Part shown: positions 1 to 8,239 of the stretch, in pieces
Numbering within the stretch: the first letter of the stretch is position 1
Layout: every line of letters begins with the position of its first letter
Origin: Rhizobacter sp. OV335
GTDB taxonomy: Bacteria > Pseudomonadota > Gammaproteobacteria > Burkholderiales > Burkholderiaceae_C
Length of the DNA stretch: 64,000 nucleotides
Direction of reading: 5' to 3'
Assembly: GCF_900142965.1 (NCBI RefSeq)
Contig: NZ_FRCQ01000014.1
Coordinates: forward strand, 104,634 to 168,633
Made by a program: the position numbers and the translations under genes
Notes under the pieces: model-generated
Databases searched by the model: none
What the model was told of the DNA's origin: nothing
The model's input: only the letters and a program-made list of their open reading frames with translations

Positions 1-246
1 GGCGACGAGCCGGTGAAGCTCTCGCGCCGCGAGTGCGACATCCTGCAGTACCTGATGCTGAAGGCCGGGCGCGTGGTGCAGCGCGAGCAGCTCGTCACGC
101 TGGTGCCGGGCTGGAGCGGCGCCACCTCCGACAACGCACTCGACCTGCTGGTGTCGCGCTTGCGCACGAAGATCGAACCAGCAGGCGTGCGCCTGCGCAC
201 CGTGCGCGGCCTCGGCTACCTGCTCGACGCGGGGGACGACGCGTGA
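1..246 (+). CDS. response regulator, OmpR/PhoB type, C-terminal part (TctD-like)
   Basis: This is the C-terminal winged-helix DNA-binding domain of a two-component response regulator; the receiver domain lies before the window. About 81 residues are visible. LSRRECDILQYLM, the middle helix region and the closing VRTVRGLGYLL strand-turn are typical of the OmpR/PhoB trans_reg_C family. The stop codon overlaps the GTG start of the downstream sensor kinase by four bases, so the two are translationally coupled. Because tctB and tctA follow, the most likely role is TctD-type control of tricarboxylate uptake. That role is inferred from context. The 5' end is cut by the window edge. Confidence 0.9.
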   Translation, partial: GDEPVKLSRRECDILQYLMLKAGRVVQREQLVTLVPGWSGATSDNALDLLVSRLRTKIEPAGVRLRTVRGLGYLLDAGDDA

Positions 247-1679
247 CGCTGCCGGTGACGACAACGCCGCCCGCGAGCAGCCTGCGCCGCACGCTGCTGC
301 GCTGGCTGATCCTGCCGCTGGTCGCGCTGGTGCCCTTGTCGGCCGCGGTGGTCTATGCGCTCGCGGTGCGCCCGGCGCTCGACGGGCTGGACCGCGCGCT
401 GACCGACACCGCGGTCGCACTGACCGGCATCCTCGAAGTGCACGGCGGCCAGGCGACGCTGCCGCTCAGTGCGCAGACGCTGCGCGCGCTGCGAGCCGAC
501 CTGGTCGACGAGGTGGCCTTCGTGGTCGGCGACGCGCAAGGCCGGCCGCTCGGTGGTGACGCCGCGCTGCTCGCGCTGTCCCCGGTGCTGCAGGCCGGGC
601 AATGGCGCTTCTTCAATGCCACGCTGCGCGGCCGGCACATGCGCGCGGCCGCCTTCGGGGCGCGCTGCGGCGAGCCGGTGCAGGTCTGCACGATCCTGGT
701 CGCCGAATCGCTCGGCAAGCGCGAGGATGCCGAACGCGCGGTGGCCTGGGCCGCGCTGGCCGCGGCCGTGCTGCTGGCGCTGTCGCTGGGGCTGCTGTCG
801 GTGGTGGCGGTGCAGCGCGGGCTGCGCCCGCTGCAGCGCGCATCGGTCGAGATCGGAGCGCGCTCGCTGCAGCGGCTCGACCCGATCGAGCCGGACACCG
901 TGCCGCGCGAGGTCGCGCCCTTTGTGGCGGCGCTGAACGACCTGTTCGCGCGGCTTCGCCTGGCCGCCTCGGCGCAGCGTGCATTCGTCGAAGACGCCGC
1001 GCACCAGCTGCGCACGCCGCTGTCGACGCTGCGCGTGGAATCGACGCAGGCGCTGGCGCAGGCCTGCCCGCCCGAACTGCAGCCGACGCTGCTGCGGCTG
1101 CACGCGGCCGCCGAGCGCGGCGCGCACCTGGTGCAGCAGTTGCTGACGCTGGCGCGTGCCGACGGCGCGGCACTCGGCGCCGGCACGCCGCTCGCGCGCA
1201 TCGACCTGGCCGCGCTGGCCGCGCAGTCGGCCGACGACTGGCTGCGGCCCGCGCTCGCTGCCGGGCAGGACCTCGGCTTCGATCTCGAACCCGCGCTCGT
1301 TGACGGCGATGCACTGCTGCTGCGCGAGCTGCTCGGCAACCTGATCCACAACGCGATCGAGCATGCGGGTGCCGGATCGCGCATCACCGTGCGCACGCGC
1401 GGCGAGCCCGAACGTTCGCTGCTGGAGGTGATCGACGACGGCCGCGGCCTGCCCGCCGACGAACTGCCGCAGGTCTGGGACCGGTTCCGCCGCGGCGCCG
1501 GTGCCGGCGGCCTGGGCACCGGCCTCGGCTTGGCCATCGTGCGCGACATCGCGCGCCTGCATGGCGGCGATGCCGTGCTGCGGCCCGGCGCCGAAGGCCG
1601 CGGCCTGGTCGCCAGCGTGACGCTGCCGCGCAGCGTTGCACCCGCGGCCTCCGCTGAACCTGTCGCCAACCTGTCGTAG
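243..1679 (+). CDS. sensor histidine kinase (TctE-like)
   Basis: This 478-residue membrane kinase should sense an extracytoplasmic signal and phosphorylate the regulator encoded just upstream. An N-terminal membrane helix (about residues 19-41), a periplasmic sensor domain and a second helix (about 167-190) precede a HAMP-like linker. The HisKA H-box carries the phospho-acceptor His254 in DAAHQLRTPLSTLR. The HATPase_c domain shows an N-box (ELLGNLIHNAIEH), a G1 box (DDGRGLP) and a G2 box (GTGLGLAIV). The GTG at 243 was chosen because it gives the usual GTGA overlap with the regulator stop and starts just before the first membrane helix; an upstream extension would be Arg-rich antisense-like sequence. 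TctE assignment is by context. Confidence 0.93.
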   Translation: MTLPVTTTPPASSLRRTLLRWLILPLVALVPLSAAVVYALAVRPALDGLDRALTDTAVALTGILEVHGGQATLPLSAQTLRALRADLVDEVAFVVGDAQGRPLGGDAALLALSPVLQAGQWRFFNATLRGRHMRAAAFGARCGEPVQVCTILVAESLGKREDAERAVAWAALAAAVLLALSLGLLSVVAVQRGLRPLQRASVEIGARSLQRLDPIEPDTVPREVAPFVAALNDLFARLRLAASAQRAFVEDAAHQLRTPLSTLRVESTQALAQACPPELQPTLLRLHAAAERGAHLVQQLLTLARADGAALGAGTPLARIDLAALAAQSADDWLRPALAAGQDLGFDLEPALVDGDALLLRELLGNLIHNAIEHAGAGSRITVRTRGEPERSLLEVIDDGRGLPADELPQVWDRFRRGAGAGGLGTGLGLAIVRDIARLHGGDAVLRPGAEGRGLVASVTLPRSVAPAASAEPVANLS

Positions 1680-1744
1680 GTAAAAACCGATGGCGCCTGC
1701 GGAGGGCGCACTGCCTAGAGTGGGCCTCCTCTGACGGAGCCACC

Positions 1745-2170
1745 ATGATCGACAGAAACCTTGCCCGGGGACTCTTCCTGGCCGCCATCGCGCTGGCCTT
1801 CGGACTCGGCGCGCTGCGCTACCCGATCGGCGATTTCGCCCGCGCCGGCGCCGGGCTGTTCCCGCTGATGGTGAGCGTGCTGCTGCTGCTGATCGCGCTG
1901 GCGACGCTGGTGCGGTCGCGCGTCGTCACCGGCCCGCGCTTCGAGTTCAACCCGGTCAACATCGCGCTGCTGCTGTCCGCCCTGTGCGCGTTCGCGCTGG
2001 TCTCGCGGGTGCTGAACATGACGGCCGGCATCGTCGCGATGGTGTTCATCTCGGGCTTCGCCGGCACGGCCAAGTACTCGATCGTGCGCAACCTGAAGGT
2101 GTCGGTCGGCTTGTTCCTGGTGGCGCTGGTCTTCCAGAAACTGCTCGGCCTGAGCCTCAACCTGTACTGA
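1745..2170 (+). CDS. tctB: tripartite tricarboxylate transporter small membrane subunit TctB
   Basis: This 141-residue integral membrane protein has four to five hydrophobic segments spread over its whole length, starting at LARGLFLAAIALAFGLGALR. The size and topology match the DUF1468/TctB small subunit of tripartite tricarboxylate transporters. It would pair with the TctA subunit encoded 10 bp downstream to bring a carboxylate from the periplasm into the cytoplasm, using ion-coupled transport. It follows the TctDE-like regulators by 65 bp. The periplasmic binding protein TctC that normally completes the system is not found beside it, so the binding protein may be encoded before the window or elsewhere. 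Confidence 0.9.
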   Translation: MIDRNLARGLFLAAIALAFGLGALRYPIGDFARAGAGLFPLMVSVLLLLIALATLVRSRVVTGPRFEFNPVNIALLLSALCAFALVSRVLNMTAGIVAMVFISGFAGTAKYSIVRNLKVSVGLFLVALVFQKLLGLSLNLY

Positions 2171-2180
2171 GGCGACGGAC

Positions 2181-3677
2181 ATGGATCTCCTGCACAACCT
2201 CGCCTTCGGATTCAGCCACGCGCTGACGATGCAGAACCTGCTGTTCTGCGCCATCGGCTGCACGGTGGGCACGCTGGTCGGCCTGCTGCCGGGCCTCGGG
2301 CCGCTGGCCACCATCAGCCTGCTGCTGCCGCTGACGTATTCCATTCCCACCAACGGCGCGCTGATCATGCTGGCCGGCATCTACTACGGTGCGCAGTACG
2401 GCGACAGCGTCAGTGCGATCACGATGAAGATCCCGCACGCCAGCAGCATCGTGGCCTGCATCGACGGCTACCAGATGACGCTGAAGGGCAAGACCGGCCT
2501 GGCGCTGTTCACCGCCGGCGTGTCCAGCTTCATCGGCGGCACGGTGGCGATCGTCGTGCTGACCTTCCTGGCGCCCAGCCTCGGCGAAGTGGCCTTCCTG
2601 TTCGGCCCGGCCGACTACTGCGCGCTGATGCTGGTCGGTTTCGTCTGCGTCAGCTTCGTGACCACCGGCAGCCTGCTCAACGGCATGGCGATGTGCCTGA
2701 TCGGCGTGCTGCTCGGCCAGATCGGCACCGACGTGAACAGCGGCGTGCAGCGCTACACCTGGGACCTGCCGATGCTCGCCGACGGCGTGGGCCTGGTCAG
2801 CGTCGCGCTCGGTTGCTTCGGCATCGCCGAGATCACGAAGAACCTCGATTCGCGCGAGGAGCGCTCGCCCTTCAACGGCACCATCAAGCTGATGCCGACC
2901 TGGGCCGAGTTCAAGCGCATCATCCCGAGCGCGCTGCGCGGCAGCGTCGTCGGTTCGTTCCTCGGCATCCTGCCGGGCGGCGGGCCGGTGATCGCGCAGT
3001 TCGCCGCCTACGCGCTCGACAAGAAGGTCAGCAAGTACCGCCACGAGATCGGCTCCGGCGCGATCGAGGGCGTGGCCGGCCAGGCCGCGGCCGACGAGGC
3101 CGCCGCCCGCACCAGCTTCATCCCGCTGATGAGCATCGGCATTCCGGAGAACGCGGTGATGGCGCTGATGATGGCGGCCTTCGTGATCAAGGGCATCCAG
3201 CCCGGGCCGAACATGATCGCCGGGCACCCGGACCTGTTCTGGGGGCTGGTGGCCAGCATGTGGGTGGGCAACTGTTTCCTGCTGATCCTGAACGTGCCGC
3301 TGGTGCGCTACTGGCTGTCGGTGTTCAAGATCCCGTACAGCGTGCTGTTCCCGTCGATCCTGTTCTTCTGCTGCATCGGCACCTACAGCGTCAACAACAA
3401 CCTCGACGACATCTTCGTCACCGCGGCGTTCGGCCTGGGCGGCTACCTGTTCTCGCGCCTGGACATGGACGCGGCGCCGCTGATGCTGGGCTTCATCCTC
3501 GGGCCGATGCTGGAGGAGAACTTCCGCCGCGCGATGCTGCTGAGCCGCGGCAGTTTCAGCGCGTTCGTCACGCGGCCGATCAGCGCGACGCTGATCGGGC
3601 TGATCGCGGTGTTCATCGTGTGGCAGTTCGCGGCGTTCATGATGAAAACGCGCGCGCCGCAGGCGCAGCCGGCGTAG
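2181..3677 (+). CDS. tctA: tripartite tricarboxylate transporter large permease TctA
   Basis: This 498-residue protein, with about ten to twelve membrane segments, is the transport channel subunit of the TTT family. The conserved glycine-rich stretch GLLPGLGPLATISLLLPLTY lies near residues 33-52, and its internal counterpart GILPGGGPVIAQ lies near residue 260, as expected for the two-fold repeat of TctA. The length is normal for the family. It is the last gene of the tct operon; after its stop comes a CAGGAA repeat and a change to type VI secretion genes. The substrate is a citrate-like carboxylate by family knowledge, but the exact substrate cannot be read from sequence. Confidence 0.95.
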   Translation: MDLLHNLAFGFSHALTMQNLLFCAIGCTVGTLVGLLPGLGPLATISLLLPLTYSIPTNGALIMLAGIYYGAQYGDSVSAITMKIPHASSIVACIDGYQMTLKGKTGLALFTAGVSSFIGGTVAIVVLTFLAPSLGEVAFLFGPADYCALMLVGFVCVSFVTTGSLLNGMAMCLIGVLLGQIGTDVNSGVQRYTWDLPMLADGVGLVSVALGCFGIAEITKNLDSREERSPFNGTIKLMPTWAEFKRIIPSALRGSVVGSFLGILPGGGPVIAQFAAYALDKKVSKYRHEIGSGAIEGVAGQAAADEAAARTSFIPLMSIGIPENAVMALMMAAFVIKGIQPGPNMIAGHPDLFWGLVASMWVGNCFLLILNVPLVRYWLSVFKIPYSVLFPSILFFCCIGTYSVNNNLDDIFVTAAFGLGGYLFSRLDMDAAPLMLGFILGPMLEENFRRAMLLSRGSFSAFVTRPISATLIGLIAVFIVWQFAAFMMKTRAPQAQPA

Positions 3678-3686
3678 GAGCAGGGG

Positions 3687-3710
3687 CAGGAACAGGAACA
3701 GGAACAGGAG
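3687..3710. repeat. (CAGGAA)3-CAGGAG hexanucleotide repeat
   Basis: Three perfect CAGGAA units plus one CAGGAG unit lie 10 bp after the tctA stop, preceded by a CAGGGG variant. The repeat is in the 171-bp spacer before the type VI secretion island. It may be simple slippage sequence; no function is evident. Confidence 0.85.
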
Positions 3711-3848
3711 AGAACCCGGGCGTGACTTTGGTCGCTTTACGCCCCGGCTCCGGTGCGCAATCCTGCCGGCGAATCGATGTCCGGCCCCGGTCGCTGTGCC
3801 GTTGTCGCGTTGTGGACATTGCCCCTGCTCCCGCACGCAAGGATCCTC

Positions 3849-4367
3849 ATGAGCGCCCGCGACCCAGTGCCCCTGCCGCCGCTGCCATCCGACAGCCTGA
3901 TCACCGACAGCCTCCTCGATGCGCGCGGCGTCCGCGCGCCTGCCGCGGGCCTCGTGGTCGGGCGGCTGGTCGGTTTCACGAACGAAGGCCGCACGCCGCT
4001 GGTGGCCGTCGTCGACGCGTCGGACGGACCCGCCCTGCCCGCGCAGTCGGCCGTCGACCTGCACGGCGCCCACGTGGGCCGCCGGGTCGTGATGGGCCAC
4101 GAAGGCGGCGACCTGCGCCGCCCGATCGTGCTCGGCGTGCTCGGCGGTGACGAAGGCTGGCCGCTGCGCGAGAGCGTCGGCAACGTCGAGGTCTCGGCCG
4201 ACGGCGAGCGCATGACCGTGTCGGCTCGCCACCAGCTGGTGTTGCGCTGCGGCGAATCGAGCATCGTGCTGCGCAGCGATGGCCGGGTCGAGATCCGGGG
4301 CGAGACCGTCATCACGCAGGCGGTCGGCGCCAACCATGTGCGCGGGGGTTCTGTTCAGCTGAACTGA
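3849..4367 (+). CDS. DUF6484 protein, type VI secretion-associated
   Basis: This 172-residue cytoplasmic protein opens the type VI accessory island. The stretch GLVVGRLVGFTNEGRTPLV followed by a region ending in RRPIVLGVL matches the DUF6484 pattern found next to VgrG, PAAR and DUF2169 genes. Its two beta-rich halves resemble the gp5/VgrG-like OB region, but this is only family knowledge. The ATG at 3849 was chosen because AAGGA stands six bases upstream and the conserved region starts soon after; a longer frame from 3753 would add a Cys/Pro-rich stretch unlike the family. It is separated by 14 bp from the TIGR02270 gene and probably shares its transcript. Confidence 0.8.
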   Translation: MSARDPVPLPPLPSDSLITDSLLDARGVRAPAAGLVVGRLVGFTNEGRTPLVAVVDASDGPALPAQSAVDLHGAHVGRRVVMGHEGGDLRRPIVLGVLGGDEGWPLRESVGNVEVSADGERMTVSARHQLVLRCGESSIVLRSDGRVEIRGETVITQAVGANHVRGGSVQLN

Positions 4368-4381
4368 ATGAGCGCGACGGA

Positions 4382-5695
4382 ATGAGCGTGAATACCGCCG
4401 CCCTTCTTCAGCCCATCGGCTTCGCGCCGTCAGAGATCACTCGCCTGGTGAACCGCCCGGTGGTGGAAGAGCACGTCGGCCAGGCCGCCGCGCTGTGGAT
4501 GCTGCGCGAGCGGGCCCTTGCCGCACCGCACTACAAGCTGCTCCACCTGGCCCGCCTCGACGAGCGCGTGACCGCCCATCTCGAGGGCGTGCACACCGCC
4601 GGCGACACCGGCTGGCAGCTGGCCTGCCGCGCGCTCGAGAGCGGCGACGCCGGCGCCTGTTTCGTCGTCGCCTGGCTGGCCTTCCGCGAGCAACAGCCGC
4701 AGCGCATGCGCCTGGCGCTGCAATGCGGCCTGGCCACGCCCGCCTTCACGCAGGCGCTGGTCGCCGCGCTCGCCTGGATCGAGCCGGAGCGCCTGCGCGA
4801 CACGCTCGAACGCCTGGCGCGATCCACGCTGCCGGTGCACCGGCGGCTGCAGCTCGCGGCGGCCGGCGCGCACCGGCTCGACAGCGGCACCCTCATCCCG
4901 CAGGCGCTGGGCGCGACCGACGCGTCGCTGCGCTCGCGCGCGCTGCGTGCCGTCGGCGAATGCAAGCGCCGCGACCTGTCGGCCGCCGCGCAAGCCGGCC
5001 TGGCGGATGGCGATGCCGGCTGCCGCTTCTGGGCCGCCTGGTCGCTGGTCGTCCTCGGTGAACCGGGCGCCCCGACGCGCCTGTTCGAATCCGGCGCGAG
5101 CCTGCCCGGCCGCACCCGGCTCGCGATCGAGCACGCCGTGCGGGCCGATGACATGCAGGCCGGGCGCGAACGGGTGCGGGCATTCGCCGCCGACCCCGCG
5201 AGCCGGCGCGAAGGCATCGTCGCGGCCGCCGCGCTCGGCGATCCGGCGGCAGTGCCGTGGCTGCTGCAGGCGATGGCCGATGCGCGGTTCGCGCGCGTTG
5301 CCGGCGAAGCGTTCACGATGATCACCGGCGCCGACCTGGACGAACTCGGCCTCAAGCGCGATGCGCCGGCAGCACCGGCCGAAGCCGCCGATCCCGCTGA
5401 ACCTGTCGATCCCGACCACCCCGATGACGACGAGCTGCCATGGCCCGACGTCGACGGCCTGGCCGCCTGGTGGCACGGCCACCGCTCGGCCTTCGAACCC
5501 GGGCAACGCTACCTCGCCGGTCAACCGGTGGCGGTGCAGCCCCTGCTGACGGTGCTCGCCAACGGCTACCAGCGGCAGCGCGCCGCGGCGGCCTTCGAGC
5601 TGGCACGCCTGGTGCCGGGCGCGTCGCTGTTTGCCGTCGCGGCACGGGCCGATTGGCAACAGCGCAAGCTCGAGCGACACCGGCGGGCCGCATGA
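4382..5695 (+). CDS. TIGR02270 family HEAT-like protein, type VI secretion-associated
   Basis: This 437-residue, mainly helical protein carries repeated Ala/Leu-rich helix pairs such as LQLAAAGAHRL, RALRAVGECKRRDL and GIVAAAALGDPAAVPWLL, typical of HEAT-like repeats. The N-terminal EEHVGQAAALWMLRERA and the overall arrangement match the TIGR02270 family that accompanies DUF2169 and DUF4150 genes in type VI effector loci. An acidic linker (about residues 336-360, rich in Asp, Glu and Pro) precedes the C-terminal repeats. It probably acts as a scaffold or adaptor for loading an effector, although no biochemical role is established. Its TGA overlaps the ATG of the next gene (ATGA), showing translational coupling. 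Confidence 0.82.
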   Translation: MSVNTAALLQPIGFAPSEITRLVNRPVVEEHVGQAAALWMLRERALAAPHYKLLHLARLDERVTAHLEGVHTAGDTGWQLACRALESGDAGACFVVAWLAFREQQPQRMRLALQCGLATPAFTQALVAALAWIEPERLRDTLERLARSTLPVHRRLQLAAAGAHRLDSGTLIPQALGATDASLRSRALRAVGECKRRDLSAAAQAGLADGDAGCRFWAAWSLVVLGEPGAPTRLFESGASLPGRTRLAIEHAVRADDMQAGRERVRAFAADPASRREGIVAAAALGDPAAVPWLLQAMADARFARVAGEAFTMITGADLDELGLKRDAPAAPAEAADPAEPVDPDHPDDDELPWPDVDGLAAWWHGHRSAFEPGQRYLAGQPVAVQPLLTVLANGYQRQRAAAAFELARLVPGASLFAVAARADWQQRKLERHRRAA

Positions 5696-6807
5696 GATTC
5701 ACCAACGACAGCCACCTGCCGGCGAAGTGGACCAGCGGCTACGACCGCGACGCCCGCGAGCTGCTGATCGTGGTCGTCAAGGCCACCTACGAGCTGCCGG
5801 CCTCCGGCGACGAGCCGCGGCTCGCGCGGCAGCAAGTGCCGCTGGTCGAGGCGGACGAGTTCACCGGCGAGCCCGGCCTCAGCGCGCCGCGCTACGAGAC
5901 CGACTTCGCGCACCGCAAACCCGCCTGCGACGTGCTGATCAACGGGCAGGCTCATGCGCCGCCGGGCCGGCGCGTCTCGCAGCTGGCGGTGGGGCTGCAG
6001 GTCGGATCGCTGGTCAAGCAGTTCAACGTCGTCGGCGATCGCCGCTGGCACAAGCGGATCCTCGGCGTCGTCACCGCGACCTCGCCCGAGCCGTTCGAGA
6101 CCATGCCGGTCGGCTACGACCACGCGTGGGGCGGCACCGATCGCACCGAAGAAGCGTCCGGCGGCGAGGTGGCCAGCGTGCTGGCGAACCCGGTCGGACG
6201 CGGCTTCATGAAGCACACCCGCGAGATCGACGGCCTGCCGCTGCCCAACACCGAAGAGATCGGCCGCAGCGTGACCGACCACCACGGCGACTACCTGCCG
6301 ATGGCCTTCTCGCCGGTCGGGCGCAACTGGTTCCCGCGCCACCGGTGGGCCGGCACTTACGACGACGCGTGGATCGAGGAGCAGGCGCCGTTCTGGCCGG
6401 ACGATTTCGACGACCGCTACTTCCATGCCGCGCCCGCCGACCAGGTGATTCCCCACCCGGTGGGTGGCGAGCAGGTGGTGCTGCGCAACCTGACGCCCGA
6501 CGGGCTGCGGGCGTTCCGGCTGCCGGTGCACCCGATGCCGGTGCTGTTCGCGCCGTACCGCGGCCGCGACCTGCGCCGCGATGCGCAGATCGACACCATC
6601 GTCATCGAGCCGGAGCTGAACCGCTTCTGCCTGACGTGGCGCGTCACGCTGCCGCTCGGCAAGAGCGTGTTCGACGTCAAGGAAGTGATCGTCGGCGAGA
6701 AGTCCGACGACTGGCACCGGGCCCGGCGCTTTCCCGGCAAGACCTACCACCGCAGCCTGGCCGATGCGGTGGCGGCGCGCCGCTCGGCACGAAGGGAGCG
6801 CCCATGA
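5692..6807 (+). CDS. DUF2169 protein, type VI effector adaptor candidate
   Basis: This 371-residue protein has the DUF2169 hallmarks: an N-terminal VVVKATYELP strand, the mid-protein YDHAWGGTDR motif and the DYLPMAFSPVGRNWFPR stretch. DUF2169 proteins are encoded with PAAR/DUF4150 tip proteins and have been proposed as adaptors or chaperones that load effectors on the spike. The start at 5692 overlaps the upstream stop by four bases, and its own stop overlaps the ketosynthase-like start, so the five genes from 4382 to 8230 behave as one operon. No signal peptide is present, as expected for a cytoplasmic loading factor. The function remains inferred from association. Confidence 0.87.
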   Translation: MRFTNDSHLPAKWTSGYDRDARELLIVVVKATYELPASGDEPRLARQQVPLVEADEFTGEPGLSAPRYETDFAHRKPACDVLINGQAHAPPGRRVSQLAVGLQVGSLVKQFNVVGDRRWHKRILGVVTATSPEPFETMPVGYDHAWGGTDRTEEASGGEVASVLANPVGRGFMKHTREIDGLPLPNTEEIGRSVTDHHGDYLPMAFSPVGRNWFPRHRWAGTYDDAWIEEQAPFWPDDFDDRYFHAAPADQVIPHPVGGEQVVLRNLTPDGLRAFRLPVHPMPVLFAPYRGRDLRRDAQIDTIVIEPELNRFCLTWRVTLPLGKSVFDVKEVIVGEKSDDWHRARRFPGKTYHRSLADAVAARRSARRERP

Positions 6808-7844
6808 TGGTGCTCGCGAGCGGCATGGTCACCGCGCTGGGCTACAACGCGCCGTCGACGCTCGCCGCGCTGCGCGCCGGCGTCAGCGCGGTGCAGGCGA
6901 CGCGCTGGGTCGACACCCAGGACGGCCAGCCGATCCGCGGCGCGCGCGTGTCGCTGCCGCACTGGTGGGAAGGCACCGGCAAGCTGGCCGAGCTGGTGGC
7001 GCCGGCCATCCATGAATGCCTCCAGGCCCTGCCCGCGGACGCCCATGCGCGCGTGCCGCTGTTGCTCGGCGTGTCGAGCGCCGCCCGCCCGGGGCGGCCG
7101 GCCGATCTCGACGCCCGGCTGCTGGGGGAGGTCCATCTCCGGCTCGAGCGGGCGCCGCATCCGGTCTCGCGCCTGTTCGCCGGCGACCAGATCGGCTGCA
7201 TGCAGGCGCTGCTGCTGGCGGAGCAACTGCTGGCGACCGGCCAGGCCGATCACGTCGTCGTGGCCGGTGTCGACAGTTTCCTGAGCGCGGGGACGCTCGA
7301 AGCCTACGAGCAACGTCGGCGGCTGCTGACCGCAGCCAACTTCAACGGTTTCCTGCCGGGCGAGGCCGGCTGCGCCGTGCTGCTCGCGCGGCGCGGCGCG
7401 GCGGCGCCCGATGCCTTGCACATCGCCGGCTGGGGGCTGGCGCGCGAAGCCGCGACGATCGAGGACACGCAGCCGCTGCGGGCGCGCGGGCTCACCGCGG
7501 CGATCAAGCAGGCGCTGGGCGTGGCCGGCGTCGGCATGGGCGATGTCGCCTGGCGCATTACCGACCTGTCCGGCGAGCACTACAAGTTCAAGGAAGCCCT
7601 GCTGGCCGCGATGCGGCTGGACCGCAGCACGCGCGACGGCGCGCTGCCGCTGTGGCATCCGATCGAGTTCCTCGGCGAGATCGGCGCCGCGGTGCTGCCC
7701 TGTCTGCTGGCGTGGACACGGCATGCGCACCTGGCGGGCTATGCGCCCGGCCTGCGCGCGCTGTGCCACATCGGCAGCGACGACGGCGGCCGCGCCGCGC
7801 TGGTCCTTCAAGCTGCGCCGCCTGCCGGCGCGCCATCGACATGA
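6804..7844 (+). CDS. beta-ketoacyl synthase-like protein, likely catalytically inactive
   Basis: This 346-residue protein has a thiolase/ketosynthase fold: MVTALGYNAPSTLAALRAG at the start, a helix-strand pair LLATGQADHVVVAGVDSFLS around residues 142-161, and NGFLPGEAGCAVLLAR around 181-196. In active ketosynthases the nucleophilic Cys stands before the LATGQADH-type helix; here the aligned position is about Asp128 in AGDQIG. The usual His motifs read ITDLSGEH and EFLGEIGAAV, so the catalytic His residues also appear lost, although this was aligned by eye. Homologues occur in type VI effector loci, so it is more likely a structural or effector-handling factor than a lipid enzyme. It overlaps both neighbours by four bases. 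Confidence 0.78.
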   Translation: MMVLASGMVTALGYNAPSTLAALRAGVSAVQATRWVDTQDGQPIRGARVSLPHWWEGTGKLAELVAPAIHECLQALPADAHARVPLLLGVSSAARPGRPADLDARLLGEVHLRLERAPHPVSRLFAGDQIGCMQALLLAEQLLATGQADHVVVAGVDSFLSAGTLEAYEQRRRLLTAANFNGFLPGEAGCAVLLARRGAAAPDALHIAGWGLAREAATIEDTQPLRARGLTAAIKQALGVAGVGMGDVAWRITDLSGEHYKFKEALLAAMRLDRSTRDGALPLWHPIEFLGEIGAAVLPCLLAWTRHAHLAGYAPGLRALCHIGSDDGGRAALVLQAAPPAGAPST

Positions 7845-8230
7845 GTGCCAACGTGTTCGCCAACGGCCGCGAGGTATCGGCCACCAAGGACGACAACCAG
7901 GTCCTCGCGGCCATGCCCGACGTGTGCCTGTCCCCGCCGGGGCCGCCGGCCGGTCCGCTGCCGCTGCCCTACCCGGTCTTCTCGAAGGCGTCGGACACCG
8001 GCGACGGCACCCGCTCGGTGAAGATCGGCGGCGACCAGGCCGGCATCAAGAGCGACTCCAACTACAAGCAATGCAAGGGCGACGAGGCGGCCACTCGGTC
8101 GTTCGGCATGAACGTCGGCTCGCACTGCATCCAGGGCAAGACCATCGCGCAAGCCTGGTCCTTCGACGTCAAGTTCGAGGGCAAGAACGCGATCCGGCTG
8201 CTCGACCTGACCACCAGCAACAATGGATGA
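7841..8230 (+). CDS. DUF4150 PAAR-like type VI spike-tip protein
   Basis: This 129-residue protein matches the DUF4150 (PAAR-like) family. It starts with the typical MSANVFANGREVS, followed by the proline-rich CLSPPGPPAGPLPLPYPV, then a C-terminal beta-rich region with conserved Cys and His (SHCIQGKTIAQAWSFDVKFEG). Such proteins sharpen the VgrG spike of the type Vi secretion system and carry effectors. Here the protein ends after the PAAR-like domain, so the toxin is not fused but encoded separately 9 bp downstream. It starts in a four-base overlap with the ketosynthase-like gene. No VgrG gene lies in the window, so the spike itself must come from elsewhere. Confidence 0.88.
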   Translation: MSANVFANGREVSATKDDNQVLAAMPDVCLSPPGPPAGPLPLPYPVFSKASDTGDGTRSVKIGGDQAGIKSDSNYKQCKGDEAATRSFGMNVGSHCIQGKTIAQAWSFDVKFEGKNAIRLLDLTTSNNG

Positions 8231-8239
8231 GACCACCGC

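Noticed and set aside
1..3677. Possible third subunit TctC next to tctBA
   Set aside because: No periplasmic binding protein frame of suitable length or motif lies between the kinase and tctB or after tctA.
3678..3848. VgrG or small RNA in the spacer before the type VI island
   Set aside because: The spacer is only 171 bp and holds a hexanucleotide repeat; nothing resembling a spike gene or a folded RNA was seen.
2157..4337. A 726-codon open frame antisense to tctA and the DUF6484 gene
   Set aside because: It crosses several real genes, is His/Gln/Arg-rich and has no recognisable fold.
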